Positions 37,016-49,027 are shown, counted from the first letter of the stretch. The stretch: DNA of 64,000 nt from Salvia splendens (GCF_004379255.2 NC_056041.1:4650001-4714000); one strand, 5' to 3'. Numbers and translations: made by a program. The notes: a model not told the origin generated them from the letters alone.

Positions 37016-38883
37016 TGTCTTCTTCTTCTTCTTCTGAGTCAGGTAGCGGTAGGAAAGGGGGGTAAGGGGTCTTCTAGCCGGAAAGAATCCGGGGAGAAGA
37101 CCGTAGAGTATTTTCACAGCATCTTGAGTAAGGATAATGTGATATCCTTACACGAAAAATATTTTTTTCCTGGGGGGAAGGTTGCGATTCCCGACGACCT
37201 TCATAGGGCTGACTCGCCGCCGGAGGGTTACGCCACCGTTTATGAAGCCGGCTTGGAATGCGGGCTTCGTTTCCCTCTTCCCCCTGCCTTTGTAGAGCTG
37301 CTAGATTTTTTTCAACTCCCTTTAGGTCAGGTGACTCCGAACTCTTGGAGGCACTTATCGGCCTTTGCTGCCGAACTGCGTAGGCTAGATAAGGATCTGT
37401 CTCTGAGGGCAATCCTTAATTTCTTCCAGTTTAAGAGGAAGGGATCTTGGTTTTACTTGATCCCTTTACAGCCCTTTAGAGCCTTTTGTAAAACCAAATG
37501 GCCGAAATGGCAAAATCGCTTCTTTTTTTATAATAGGACTTCGGCTTCGGACTTTTCCTGGAGAGGGCCGAAGTCCGTTATTCCTCATCCTCGGGTAGAA
37601 CCGTTGGACGAGCTCGAGGCCGAGCTCAATAAGATTCCCATGATTAGGAAGCAGTACTCGGAGTCTGAGCTCGTCAAGGGCGACTTCGTGTTCGACTCCT
37701 CGTCTTCGGACGAAGAGGCTGAGGGTGAGGATTTCTTTTTTATGCATTACTGCCTTGACGACGAAAACTAACCTTGTTTTCTTGCTTTTTGGCAGTGAAC
37801 TTGCTAAACAAGTTCGGTCGCAAATCCTCCGAATCTAAGGAACCGGAGAGGCCGAAAACCAGCAGCTCGGCGTCTGATGCCGAGAAGAATCCGAAGAGGC
37901 AAAAGACCTCTTCGGATCCAAAGAAGCCGGAGTCGACTTCGGCAAGTAGGAAGGGGAAGACCCAGAAGCCCCCAAGAGCGCCGGAGAAAGACGTGGTCTT
38001 GGCGCCTCCTTCGGAACATATCTGTGAGCCCTTTTTATGGCCCACGGACTTCGCCGAGGTGAACTTTCTTCTTGATTTTCTGGCCTTGCTTTTTTTTTTT
38101 TCTGTATTTTTTGTAGCCCCTCTGTTGACTTTTTGCTTTTTCCATTTTCAGAGGAACGATATGCTCTCCAAGCTCGTCGCCGTCGAACTCTCCAAAGCGT
38201 CCAACGACTATGCTGAGATGCAGAGGAAGTTGGCGGCTGCTTGTCATCGGGCCGAGCAGGCTGAGGCAAACTTTGAGAAAGCCAGAGCTGCTAGGATTTC
38301 GGCCCAAGATGAAGCTCAGTTTGCCAAAAACCAGCTCGTCATCCAGCGAGAGCAGACGAAACGGAGGGATGCTGCCGCCGTGGTTGCCCAAGGAGAGGTT
38401 CTCCGTGCTTTCGCGGAGAAACTCTTTCTGAGCAACCAATTTTCGGCCTTTGTCGGTGATCTGCTGAAACTGATGACCGATAAAGCCGAGCAGGGTCCCG
38501 AAGTCATCCTGCCGCTGTACGGCCGAGAGATAGCAGCTCGGCTTCAGAGTCTGCCGGTGCTTGAGGAGCTTGCTTCGTCCTCGGTCCTGCTTTCTGCAGA
38601 CCAAGTTCGTAGTTGCCGAGCTGACCGCGATGAGAATATGGAGGCTATCTTTGCCTCCATAGGGTCAGTTTCACCCGCTCCAATTTTCCACGGAGAGGGT
38701 GAGACCGAGCAGCATGAGCGGCAGACCGGCGATGAGCAGGCCGAGCAGGAGGCGCAGCAGATCGGCTATGGTGGCGCCGAGCAGGCTGGGGAGAGCAGGG
38801 AGGCCGAGGCTGAAGCTGAAGCAGACAAGGAGAAGGAAGCTGAACCTCACCGAGAAGGCGGAGACGAAGCTGGCGGAGTATGA
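37016..38883 (+). CDS. antisense ORF of Tat element, 'putative gypsy type transposon' domain, spliced
   Basis: It lies on the strand opposite to gag-pol, between integrase and 3' LTR, where Tat elements often carry an extra antisense gene. Inferred exons: 37016-37724, 37796-38058, 38152-38883, with GT-AG introns of 71 and 93 bp; the second is a multiple of three, hence open. The start is Ser-rich. A globular domain with 'KYFFPGGKVAIPDDLHRADSPP', 'GYATVYEAGLECGLRFPLPP' and 'QVTPNSWRHLSAF' matches the plant 'Transposase_28 / putative gypsy type transposon' family as I recall it. Then come a Lys/Ser/Pro linker, an Ala/Glu-rich coiled coil ('AEQAEANFEKARAARISAQDEAQ') and an acidic tail. A G-run near 37054 shifts the frame after about 15 codons, so this copy is probably broken, unless translation starts at the in-frame ATG 37124. 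Function is unknown. Confidence 0.7.
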
Positions 38884-39034
38884 TTTCGTCTCCCTTCTCT
38901 TAGTTTAGTTTCTTCCTTCTTGTAAAACGGCTTTGAAGCCCTTGTGTAGAAAAAATTTTTCTTATGAATGAAAAAATTCTTCTTTCTGCTCTTGTGTCTT
39001 CGTATAGCCTTTCGTACTCTCTTTTACTCCTGTT

Positions 39035-39898
39035 GTGGTTTACTACCTGCTCAGTAATCTGAAATGCCGAACTGACATAGCTGCTCTATATTCTGAACTC
39101 TTTAAGGAGCTGGAGGTACTTCACTGGAAGCGGCTGTACTCTTCGGCTTTAGACGAAGCTGAGAAAAGAGCCATAGCTGACCAGGTGAAGAATGACGAAC
39201 TCTTGGCTTGTTTAGTGAAGCTGGAGGCCGACAATAAGGACTTAGAGTCCGAAAAGAAAGATCTGGAGGCCGAGCTGAACACTGCCGTCGCTGAGAGGAC
39301 TGCGTATGAGGATTTCATCTGCAGGCGCGGGGGAATGACCATCTCTGAAGTTCAGGAACGAGTTGACGAACTGTGGGAGGAATATCATGTACTCCGGAGG
39401 AACAATGCGCTGGAGAGCTCGGCTTGCCAACAAGTCGTGAAATCATTGCGGCGCTGGGCTTCTCGGTACGACATCATTCTTTCCCGGCGTCCCTCAATCG
39501 AGAGATTCCTTAGGCATTTCCCGCCAACAGATGGTCACACTCTAGCTCAAACCCCTGATTCACTTGCTCAAAACCCTACTCCAAGTCAGCAACGAACTCA
39601 GGAACAGCCGGAAACGTCAAGACGAGAACGGACTCAGGAGCAACCGGAAACGTCAAGACAAGGACGGACTGAAGTTCGTAGAGGAGCTGTGATTATGAGT
39701 GAGCAAGATCAACAAATGCTTCGTGAAGAGACTCTTCGCCGCCGAGGTGCTAGAGCTTCCCGGGCTCAGGGAAGAGGCGGTAGGTCGATCAGAGCATCTC
39801 GTCGACCTGCTTATTCTTCGGCTGCCGAGAACGCCCGAACTCGGCTTCACGAGGATTTTGTGAATAGATGGCTCAACTTTAGCAACCAGGGACAGTAG
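39035..39898 (+). CDS. second antisense ORF of Tat element, coiled-coil protein
   Basis: 287 codons on the plus strand, downstream of the first antisense ORF. The N-terminal half is heptad-like ('KNDELLACLVKLEADNKDLESEKKDLEAEL'). A direct peptide repeat 'RTQEQPETSRR / RTQEQPETSRQ' follows, then an Arg-rich C-terminus. 'ctgctcag' just inside the frame at about 39048-39055 could be a splice acceptor, so this may be another exon rather than a separate gene. A poly(A)-like 'aataaatgaaat' follows at about 39965. No known domain or function is recognised. Confidence 0.5.
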   Translation: MVYYLLSNLKCRTDIAALYSELFKELEVLHWKRLYSSALDEAEKRAIADQVKNDELLACLVKLEADNKDLESEKKDLEAELNTAVAERTAYEDFICRRGGMTISEVQERVDELWEEYHVLRRNNALESSACQQVVKSLRRWASRYDIILSRRPSIERFLRHFPPTDGHTLAQTPDSLAQNPTPSQQRTQEQPETSRRERTQEQPETSRQGRTEVRRGAVIMSEQDQQMLREETLRRRGARASRAQGRGGRSIRASRRPAYSSAAENARTRLHEDFVNRWLNFSNQGQ

Positions 39899-40030
39899 AA
39901 TAGTCCTTTGTAATAGCGTAACGCCTTCCCGTAGGGCAGCGGAGTTGTATGCCGAACAAGTTTTAATAAATGAAATCTTCATTTCGCTTCTATCACTGCG
40001 TATTTACAGCTCAGCGAAAAAAATTTCATC

Positions 40031-40445
40031 GTGCTCGTCCTCGGTCTTATGAAGTAAACTTCTTTGACCGGACTCGTCCTCGGTCTTATGAAGTAAGCTC
40101 CTTTGACCGGACTCGTCTTTGGTCTTATGAAGTAAACTTCTTTGACCGGACTTGGTCCTCGGTCTTATGAAATAAACTTCTTTGACCGGACTCGTCTTTG
40201 GTCTTATGAAGTAAACTTCTTTGACCGGACTCGTCTTTGGTCTTATGAAGTAAATTTCTTTGACCGGACTAAGCTTGTGTCCTAATTTGGCGAGTTTTAT
40301 CGCTTGGATCGGACTTTCCCTTGTCCTAATTTGGGGATCGGACTTTCCCTTGTCCTAATTCGGCGAGTTTTATCGCGTGGATCGGACTTTCCCTTGTCCT
40401 AGTTCGGTGAGTTTTATCGCGTGGATCGGACTTTCCCTTTGTTGC
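40031..40445. repeat. tandem repeat blocks in the Tat element
   Basis: Two adjoining arrays. First, about six copies of a ~39-bp unit ('actcgtcctcggtcttatga', 'agtaaacttctttgaccgg') at roughly 40034-40270. Second, about four partial copies of a ~50-bp unit ('ggatcggactttcccttgtc', 'ctaatttggcgagttttatcg') at 40270-40440. Tandem repeats in this position are common in Tat/Ogre-type elements. Confidence 0.85.
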
Positions 40446-40599
40446 AGTTCGTTTCAGACGAACTGCTTGTTTCTTAAGCTGAATTGTGGTCTTGTATCCT
40501 CCTTAGAAGCTTGGACTCACAATCGTTGGCTTATATATGTTCTAAAAAGGGGATCAGCCTTCGAAGAACAAGATACCTCAGTAACATTTGTAAGAGACG

Positions 40600-40680
40600 A
40601 CACGCATATAGACAGACAAAACGCACATAGACGAACAAAACGCACATAGACAAACAAAACGCACATAGACAAACATGAAA
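40600..40680. repeat. 19-bp tandem repeat
   Basis: About four copies of 'aacgcacatagacaaacaa' with single-base variation, within the Tat element just downstream (minus sense) of pol. Confidence 0.8.
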
Positions 40681-40754
40681 AACAAGTAAAAAACAAAGAA
40701 AGCACATACCCCTAGGACCGAACTAGACACAAGACTGACTGACCGGACTGTCTC

Positions 40755-40915
40755 TTACAAATGGAACTTCTTGAGGTTGGAAATGTACCATGTTCGGGGT
40801 GCTTGTTCTCCTGACATGTGAGTCAATTTATAAGACCCTTTGCCGAGGACTTCTGACACCCGATATGGACCTTCCCATGTGGGTTCGAGTTTGCCCAGCT
40901 TTTCTGCTCGGCTTA
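40755..40915 (-). pseudogene. integrase C-terminal end of the Tat element
   Basis: Reads 'EKLGKLEPTWEGPYRV', 'KGSYKLTHMSGEQAPRTWYI' and 'NLKKFHL' to a stop at 40757-40755, the normal C-terminus of a plant gypsy polyprotein. It is separated from the rest of the integrase remnant (48904-48626) by the nested element. The duplicated GCTTA on both sides restores the reading frame across the insertion point ('NNEVSRAEKL'). Confidence 0.88.
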
Positions 40916-42311
40916 TGATGTGTAATTTTCGAGTTTAAATATCAAGTGCAAGATTCACACAAGTTTAATAAAATAGCTCTAAAATTACAACTTTCTGCAA
41001 GAGTACAGATGTAGTTGTAGTAAAAGAGTGTCGAACCACAGGGAGGCGTAGGTAATTTAATTTGAGAAAGATAAAATAAAGAGATGATAAAACAAACAAA
41101 GATAAATAAAATACTAAACTAGAAAATAGGATAAGAAGAAATCATTGCTCCTATATGTCTTGGGCATACGAATTGGCATACTTCGATGGATTACTATGAT
41201 CAAGACTATGCTTAAGAGGATAAAGTTTGTTTTACGCTCCCTATCCGCTGAACACTTCAAGGGAATTGTATACCTAGGATAAGCTGAACACGTCTCCAAG
41301 GTTCTACTCACTAACCTATCACTCCTGCTAGGTCGCGCAGTAGGCTTTAGTTTAGCTTCTATAAATGTCAAACACGATAATTAGCTCATTTTAACTTAAT
41401 GCCCACGCGGAAGCGCAGCAGACACTAAACCAAATTTATAGATGAAAACTATCGATCCACTCGAGATTATCTCCCTGAACAAGAATCAAATCTCGAGTTC
41501 CCTGCATATGAGTACGACCAAAATCTATGCTAAAGAGGCAATAGAATAATGGCTACAAAGTTCTATCTATCTAGACGTCTCAAGATTAGTAGAAAAATTA
41601 AACAATTCATAAACAAGAATCACACGTAAATCCAACCATAATAATCATCAAAGTATCCAACAATTCACCCTACAACATATTCGGAGCAACGAAGGAAATC
41701 TAGCCAAACATACTAAAATGAATTACACCAAAAGAACCGTGAACCGTGAACTCCGTGGTGTTCTCCAACTCTAGATGAAGGATGATCTCCTCCGGGATGG
41801 AGTATGGATCCTTCCTTCCTCTTCTCTCCTTCTCCTATTTTCTTCCTCCGCCGTCCTCCTCTTTTTAATTAATTTCCCAAGAAAACCTGTCACCTCAACT
41901 CTCTCTCCTTTCTCCTTTAATCAATTTTCTGCCCCCACCAACCGTCACATCCACCCTCCTTTTTCTCCTTTTCCTCCAGCCTTTTCTCTTTCCTTCTTTT
42001 CATCCGGAACTGCCGCATGAAACTGCAATTTTGCAGTTCAAATCCACTGCCCGGCCGGGCGAAATTAAAGAGGAAATTCGCCCGACCGGGCGATAAATCT
42101 GGACTCCGCATACCCACTTGAAAACGCCCGACCGGGCATTTAGCAGCTTCAAAACGCCCGAGCGGGCGAAGATTCTGTACTCCTCAGTCGTGTCACGTTT
42201 CACCCGGCTTTCACAACCTAAACTCCGATGAACACACACATTAGTGGGGTATATTTTACTTAAAAAGGTGTAGTCTAAAGGGGAAAAATATAGGAAATAT
42301 GCTTCGCATCA
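40916..42311 (-). repeat. LTR 1 of the nested element
   Basis: 1396 bp, TGATGTG...CGCATCA. It includes four GC-rich palindromic words of the type CGCCCGaCCGGGCG at about 42049-42061, 42079-42092, 42125-42137 and 42155-42168, and the hairpin ctgcaattttgcag at about 42023-42036, inside otherwise AT- and CT-rich DNA. Confidence 0.93.
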
Positions 42312-44072
42312 AATACCCCCAAACTTGAGTTCTTGCTCGCCCTCGAGCAAGGTACATTTTAAGCACAATAACTCAACAAAATGTAACCCACAAAGAGATT
42401 TTCATCAAAACGAAACATGTAAGGACGTGAGTGACAAAATCTAAACCCCCAACATTTCCAATCGAGATTTCCCACTCTAAAAACAATCACTCATCCCCCT
42501 AGAACTTCAAGTCAAAGTGCACTTCAAAGTAAGTCCAAGCATGCGATCAAACAACTCAAACCATCATCATTGACTCATTAAGCATTACTAATCACATAGA
42601 CTCACGGATTTCAAATCAAACTTCTTTAACTCTACCAAGCTGTTTACAAAACATCCACAAGCATCAACGATAAGGTCCAAGGTCTTAATTCAAGGTTGTA
42701 ATGGAGCTAGGGATGAGGTAGGATAAATATGGATAATGAGCTCAAAGGCTACACATTTGAGTGCCAAATTCTTCCCTCCTACAACTTCTTTCCAAAGATC
42801 AAACAACAAAATATTACAACCAAATTCTCACTCCCCCAAAATTGAGATCAAATCTAGACAAGATTACATATCACACAAATAGAAGCTCTTACTTTATTTC
42901 ATAACTTTTTTTTTCATTTTTTTTTTCATTTCTAAATAAGACCTCGACTCTTGCAAATTTGGAGGTCGTCTTTTTCTTTTCTACGAACTTCATTCTTTTC
43001 ACCTTACATCAAGTCTAGAGATGTCAACTCTTTACATATCACCACCCCACACTCAAACTCAACCACAAAGCTCAACATGTATTTAGCACCAAAATAGTAG
43101 CAAGGTCTATTGATGAGGCTAGAATTAGGCTTATTTAAGTAGCTAAGTGATCGGCTAAGTGTTTACACAAAGAATAGGGAATTAAGCTCAAAGTGGCTTC
43201 TAGGGGATCATTTGTTGGACTAGGCTTGTGAGTATTTGGCCATGGAGTTCATCCTAGTGCCTTATCCTCCCATATCATTAACACAAATGAATGCAAGCAC
43301 GCAACTCGATAAAGCAAATCAATCCAAGATAATTTCCACAAGACATGTGACTTTCATACTCTCCTCAACTCAAGAAATCGGATGTAATCACAACATGCTC
43401 TTTCAAATAAATTCATGCACAAATTCCATTCATCCTAGGCTTCAAAGATCAAGTAAAATCAAATAAGATTTCCCAACCAGAAAGCCGAAGATAAAGCATG
43501 CACCCGTCAATTACATGATTCAAAACACTTTAGCATATAATACACCCAATAAACGTGCATAATGCATAACAAATCAATCACAACCCCCCCCAAACTTGAA
43601 TGCTTCATTGTCCTCAATGCAAGCAAAGAAGAACATAAAAAGTAAAGGGAAAGAAGACTCCCCCAAACTAGGCGTGATATCCATAGTGCATTCGGGTGGG
43701 TGGGTGGGTGTATTTTCCTTTGTCGGTGTGCTTCCTCATAAGCTCGAATGTGAATCCCAACTCCATGTTGCTCCTACAAAAAGAAAAATTAAAAACAACA
43801 AAAAGAAAACAAAATACTCAATTCATAAAAATACATCGAAGGAAAGAATTGAGCGAACAAAACCCTCGATTTATTAAGAGAAAAAAAAAACTAAAAACTC
43901 ATTGGGTTGCCTCCCAACTAGCGCCTTTGTTTAAAGTCGTTGGCTCGACTTAGCCTTCTAGCTACAACTCTGAAACAAGGAAATAAAAAGTTAGAAAACT
44001 ATACAAAAATAAAAAACAAAAAGAATCCTAAATTAAATAACCAGTTGCCTCCCCGGCAACGGCGCCAAAACT
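42312..44072 (-). repeat. internal region 1 of the nested element
   Basis: 1761 bp between LTR 1 and LTR 2. It holds the polypurine tract (minus strand) next to 42312 and the PBS at 44067-44050. No reading frame with retroelement domains was found. Poly-T/A tracts and a 'gggtgggtgggtgggtg' G-rich stretch at about 43693-43711 are the only notable features. Confidence 0.9.
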
Positions 44073-45468
44073 TGATGTGTAATTTTCGAGTTTAAATATC
44101 AAGTGCAAGATTCACACAAGTTTAATAAAATAGCTCTAAAATTACAACTTTCTGCAAGAGTACAGATGTAGTTGTAGTAAAAGAGTGTCGAACCACAGGG
44201 AGGCGTAGGTAATTTAATTTGAGAAAGATAAAATAAAGAGATGATAAAACAAACAAAGATAAATAAAATACTAAACTAGAAAATAGGATAAGAAGAAATC
44301 ATTGCTCCTATATGTCTTGGGCATACGAATTGGCATACTTCGATGGATTACTATGATCAAGACTATGCTTAAGAGGATAAAGTTTGTTTTACGCTCCCTA
44401 TCCGCTGAACACTTCAAGGGAATTGTATACCTAGGATAAGCTGAACACGTCTCCAAGGTTCTACTCACTAACCTATCACTCCTGCTAGGTCGCGCAGTAG
44501 GCTTTAGTTTAGCTTCTATAAATGTCAAACACGATAATTAGCTCATTTTAACTTAATGCCCACGCGGAAGCGCAGCAGACACTAAACCAAATTTATAGAT
44601 GAAAACTATCGATCCACTCGAGATTATCTCCCTGAACAAGAATCAAATCTCGAGTTCCCTGCATATGAGTACGACCAAAATCTATGCTAAAGAGGCAATA
44701 GAATAATGGCTACAAAGTTCTATCTATCTAGACGTCTCAAGATTAGTAGAAAAATTAAACAATTCATAAACAAGAATCACACGTAAATCCAACCATAATA
44801 ATCATCAAAGTATCCAACAATTCACCCTACAACATATTCGGAGCAACGAAGGAAATCTAGCCAAACATACTAAAATGAATTACACCAAAAGAACCGTGAA
44901 CCGTGAACTCCGTGGTGTTCTCCAACTCTAGATGAAGGATGATCTCCTCCGGGATGGAGTATGGATCCTTCCTTCCTCTTCTCTCCTTCTCCTATTTTCT
45001 TCCTCCGCCGTCCTCCTCTTTTTAATTAATTTCCCAAGAAAACCTGTCACCTCAACTCTCTCTCCTTTCTCCTTTAATCAATTTTCTGCCCCCACCAACC
45101 GTCACATCCACCCTCCTTTTTCTCCTTTTCCTCCAGCCTTTTCTCTTTCCTTCTTTTCATCCGGAACTGCCGCATGAAACTGCAATTTTGCAGTTCAAAT
45201 CCACTGCCCGGCCGGGCGAAATTAAAGAGGAAATTCGCCCGACCGGGCGATAAATCTGGACTCCGCATACCCACTTGAAAACGCCCGACCGGGCATTTAG
45301 CAGCTTCAAAACGCCCGAGCGGGCGAAGATTCTGTACTCCTCAGTCGTGTCACGTTTCACCCGGCTTTCACAACCTAAACTCCGATGAACACACACATTA
45401 GTGGGGTATATTTTACTTAAAAAGGTGTAGTCTAAAGGGGAAAAATATAGGAAATATGCTTCGCATCA
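44073..45468 (-). repeat. LTR 2 of the nested element
   Basis: Same 1396-bp sequence as LTR 1, shared between the two tandem units; same palindromic words around 45206-45325. Confidence 0.93.
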
Positions 45469-47229
45469 AATACCCCCAAACTTGAGTTCTTGCTCGCCCT
45501 CGAGCAAGGTACATTTTAAGCACAATAACTCAACAAAATGTAACCCACAAAGAGATTTTCATCAAAACGAAACATGTAAGGACGTGAGTGACAAAATCTA
45601 AACCCCCAACATTTCCAATCGAGATTTCCCACTCTAAAAACAATCACTCATCCCCCTAGAACTTCAAGTCAAAGTGCACTTCAAAGTAAGTCCAAGCATG
45701 CGATCAAACAACTCAAACCATCATCATTGACTCATTAAGCATTACTAATCACATAGACTCACGGATTTCAAATCAAACTTCTTTAACTCTACCAAGCTGT
45801 TTACAAAACATCCACAAGCATCAACGATAAGGTCCAAGGTCTTAATTCAAGGTTGTAATGGAGCTAGGGATGAGGTAGGATAAATATGGATAATGAGCTC
45901 AAAGGCTACACATTTGAGTGCCAAATTCTTCCCTCCTACAACTTCTTTCCAAAGATCAAACAACAAAATATTACAACCAAATTCTCACTCCCCCAAAATT
46001 GAGATCAAATCTAGACAAGATTACATATCACACAAATAGAAGCTCTTACTTTATTTCATAACTTTTTTTTTCATTTTTTTTTTCATTTCTAAATAAGACC
46101 TCGACTCTTGCAAATTTGGAGGTCGTCTTTTTCTTTTCTACGAACTTCATTCTTTTCACCTTACATCAAGTCTAGAGATGTCAACTCTTTACATATCACC
46201 ACCCCACACTCAAACTCAACCACAAAGCTCAACATGTATTTAGCACCAAAATAGTAGCAAGGTCTATTGATGAGGCTAGAATTAGGCTTATTTAAGTAGC
46301 TAAGTGATCGGCTAAGTGTTTACACAAAGAATAGGGAATTAAGCTCAAAGTGGCTTCTAGGGGATCATTTGTTGGACTAGGCTTGTGAGTATTTGGCCAT
46401 GGAGTTCATCCTAGTGCCTTATCCTCCCATATCATTAACACAAATGAATGCAAGCACGCAACTCGATAAAGCAAATCAATCCAAGATAATTTCCACAAGA
46501 CATGTGACTTTCATACTCTCCTCAACTCAAGAAATCGGATGTAATCACAACATGCTCTTTCAAATAAATTCATGCACAAATTCCATTCATCCTAGGCTTC
46601 AAAGATCAAGTAAAATCAAATAAGATTTCCCAACCAGAAAGCCGAAGATAAAGCATGCACCCGTCAATTACATGATTCAAAACACTTTAGCATATAATAC
46701 ACCCAATAAACGTGCATAATGCATAACAAATCAATCACAACCCCCCCCAAACTTGAATGCTTCATTGTCCTCAATGCAAGCAAAGAAGAACATAAAAAGT
46801 AAAGGGAAAGAAGACTCCCCCAAACTAGGCGTGATATCCATAGTGCATTCGGGTGGGTGGGTGGGTGTATTTTCCTTTGTCGGTGTGCTTCCTCATAAGC
46901 TCGAATGTGAATCCCAACTCCATGTTGCTCCTACAAAAAGAAAAATTAAAAACAACAAAAAGAAAACAAAATACTCAATTCATAAAAATACATCGAAGGA
47001 AAGAATTGAGCGAACAAAACCCTCGATTTATTAAGAGAAAAAAAAAACTAAAAACTCATTGGGTTGCCTCCCAACTAGCGCCTTTGTTTAAAGTCGTTGG
47101 CTCGACTTAGCCTTCTAGCTACAACTCTGAAACAAGGAAATAAAAAGTTAGAAAACTATACAAAAATAAAAAACAAAAAGAATCCTAAATTAAATAACCA
47201 GTTGCCTCCCCGGCAACGGCGCCAAAACT
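45469..47229 (-). repeat. internal region 2 of the nested element
   Basis: Second 1761-bp internal part, apparently identical to 42312-44072, with PBS at 47224-47207. Confidence 0.9.
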
Positions 47230-48625
47230 TGATGTGTAATTTTCGAGTTTAAATATCAAGTGCAAGATTCACACAAGTTTAATAAAATAGCTCTAAAATT
47301 ACAACTTTCTGCAAGAGTACAGATGTAGTTGTAGTAAAAGAGTGTCGAACCACAGGGAGGCGTAGGTAATTTAATTTGAGAAAGATAAAATAAAGAGATG
47401 ATAAAACAAACAAAGATAAATAAAATACTAAACTAGAAAATAGGATAAGAAGAAATCATTGCTCCTATATGTCTTGGGCATACGAATTGGCATACTTCGA
47501 TGGATTACTATGATCAAGACTATGCTTAAGAGGATAAAGTTTGTTTTACGCTCCCTATCCGCTGAACACTTCAAGGGAATTGTATACCTAGGATAAGCTG
47601 AACACGTCTCCAAGGTTCTACTCACTAACCTATCACTCCTGCTAGGTCGCGCAGTAGGCTTTAGTTTAGCTTCTATAAATGTCAAACACGATAATTAGCT
47701 CATTTTAACTTAATGCCCACGCGGAAGCGCAGCAGACACTAAACCAAATTTATAGATGAAAACTATCGATCCACTCGAGATTATCTCCCTGAACAAGAAT
47801 CAAATCTCGAGTTCCCTGCATATGAGTACGACCAAAATCTATGCTAAAGAGGCAATAGAATAATGGCTACAAAGTTCTATCTATCTAGACGTCTCAAGAT
47901 TAGTAGAAAAATTAAACAATTCATAAACAAGAATCACACGTAAATCCAACCATAATAATCATCAAAGTATCCAACAATTCACCCTACAACATATTCGGAG
48001 CAACGAAGGAAATCTAGCCAAACATACTAAAATGAATTACACCAAAAGAACCGTGAACCGTGAACTCCGTGGTGTTCTCCAACTCTAGATGAAGGATGAT
48101 CTCCTCCGGGATGGAGTATGGATCCTTCCTTCCTCTTCTCTCCTTCTCCTATTTTCTTCCTCCGCCGTCCTCCTCTTTTTAATTAATTTCCCAAGAAAAC
48201 CTGTCACCTCAACTCTCTCTCCTTTCTCCTTTAATCAATTTTCTGCCCCCACCAACCGTCACATCCACCCTCCTTTTTCTCCTTTTCCTCCAGCCTTTTC
48301 TCTTTCCTTCTTTTCATCCGGAACTGCCGCATGAAACTGCAATTTTGCAGTTCAAATCCACTGCCCGGCCGGGCGAAATTAAAGAGGAAATTCGCCCGAC
48401 CGGGCGATAAATCTGGACTCCGCATACCCACTTGAAAACGCCCGACCGGGCATTTAGCAGCTTCAAAACGCCCGAGCGGGCGAAGATTCTGTACTCCTCA
48501 GTCGTGTCACGTTTCACCCGGCTTTCACAACCTAAACTTCGATGAACACACACATTAGTGGGGTATATTTTACTTAAAAAGGTGTAGTCTAAAGGGGAAA
48601 AATATAGGAAATATGCTTCGCATCA
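47230..48625 (-). repeat. LTR 3 (5' LTR) of the nested element
   Basis: 1396 bp; outer 5' LTR in minus orientation. It differs from LTR 1 and 2 by a T for C at about 48539 in my comparison. Confidence 0.93.
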
Positions 48626-48904
48626 GCTTACTTCGTTGTTTCTCAAGACGAGATCTCCCACTTGAAATTGCAGCTTTTTCACCCTTTTGTTATAATACCG
48701 GGCTACTTGCTCCTTGTACTTGGCTGCTTTTATGCAGGCCAATTCTCTTCTTTCTTCGGCCAGATCTAGTTCGGCTCTCAGTCCGTCCTCATTCAGTTCT
48801 GCTGAGAAATTAAGAGTTCGGGGACTGGGTATGCCGATCTCAACCGGAATCACGGCTTCAGTGCCGTACACCATCGAGTTCGGCTCCGGTGTGACTTCGG
48901 TCAT
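48626..48904 (-). pseudogene. pol remnant: polyprotein start fused to integrase C-terminal region
   Basis: Begins with the same 'MTEVTPE.NSM' that starts pol after the stop codon in the sister element at 61844, then jumps within 'NSM' to 'VYGTEAVIPVEIG', a conserved part of the integrase C-terminal region of plant gypsy elements, followed by 'RVKKLQFQVGDLVLRN'. RT, both RNase H domains and the integrase core are missing. The fusion is in frame. The sequence is cut at 48626 by the nested element. Confidence 0.85.
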
Positions 48905-48937
48905 TTCGCCTGCCTCTGACTCCGGCTGCTGTGATTG

Positions 48938-48940
48938 CTA
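48938..48940 (-). promoter_or_regulatory. amber codon in leaky-type context, minus Tat copy
   Basis: The minus strand reads TAG CAA TCA at the gag-pro/pol border, identical to 61808-61816 in the plus copy. It fits the TAG-CAR-YYA context that supports amber readthrough in plant cells (established for tobamovirus replicases). Confidence 0.6.
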
Positions 48941-49027
48941 TGCTTGATGGTGCCGATCTGATTGCTCGGCACTTTTAAGCGCAATCTGCAAACACTCTTG
49001 CTCTTTTTTGATCACCTCGGATGACCG

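Larger units (their letters stand above)
40916..48625 (-). mobile_element. non-autonomous gypsy element in tandem (LTR-int-LTR-int-LTR), nested
   Basis: 7710 bp inserted in the integrase end of the Tat element, flanked by a 5-bp target duplication GCTTA (40911-40915 and 48626-48630). It has three 1396-bp LTRs (40916-42311, 44073-45468, 47230-48625) and two 1761-bp internal parts (42312-44072, 45469-47229), with period exactly 3157. On the minus strand each internal part begins with PBS TGGCGCCGTTGCCGGGGA (44067-44050, 47224-47207), the tRNA-Asp-type PBS usual in Athila-like gypsy elements, and ends with the purine tract 'TTTGGGGGTATT' before the next LTR. No gag or pol frame exists; short frames repeat identically in each unit. 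Identity is almost complete: I saw one base difference, in the third LTR at about 48539. A LARD-like, probably Athila-derived non-autonomous family is the best fit. Confidence 0.92.

Noticed and set aside
41114..47685. Sets of identical short frames repeated every 3157 bp
   Set aside because: They are chance frames inside LTRs and internal regions of the nested element; their identity only reflects the repeat.
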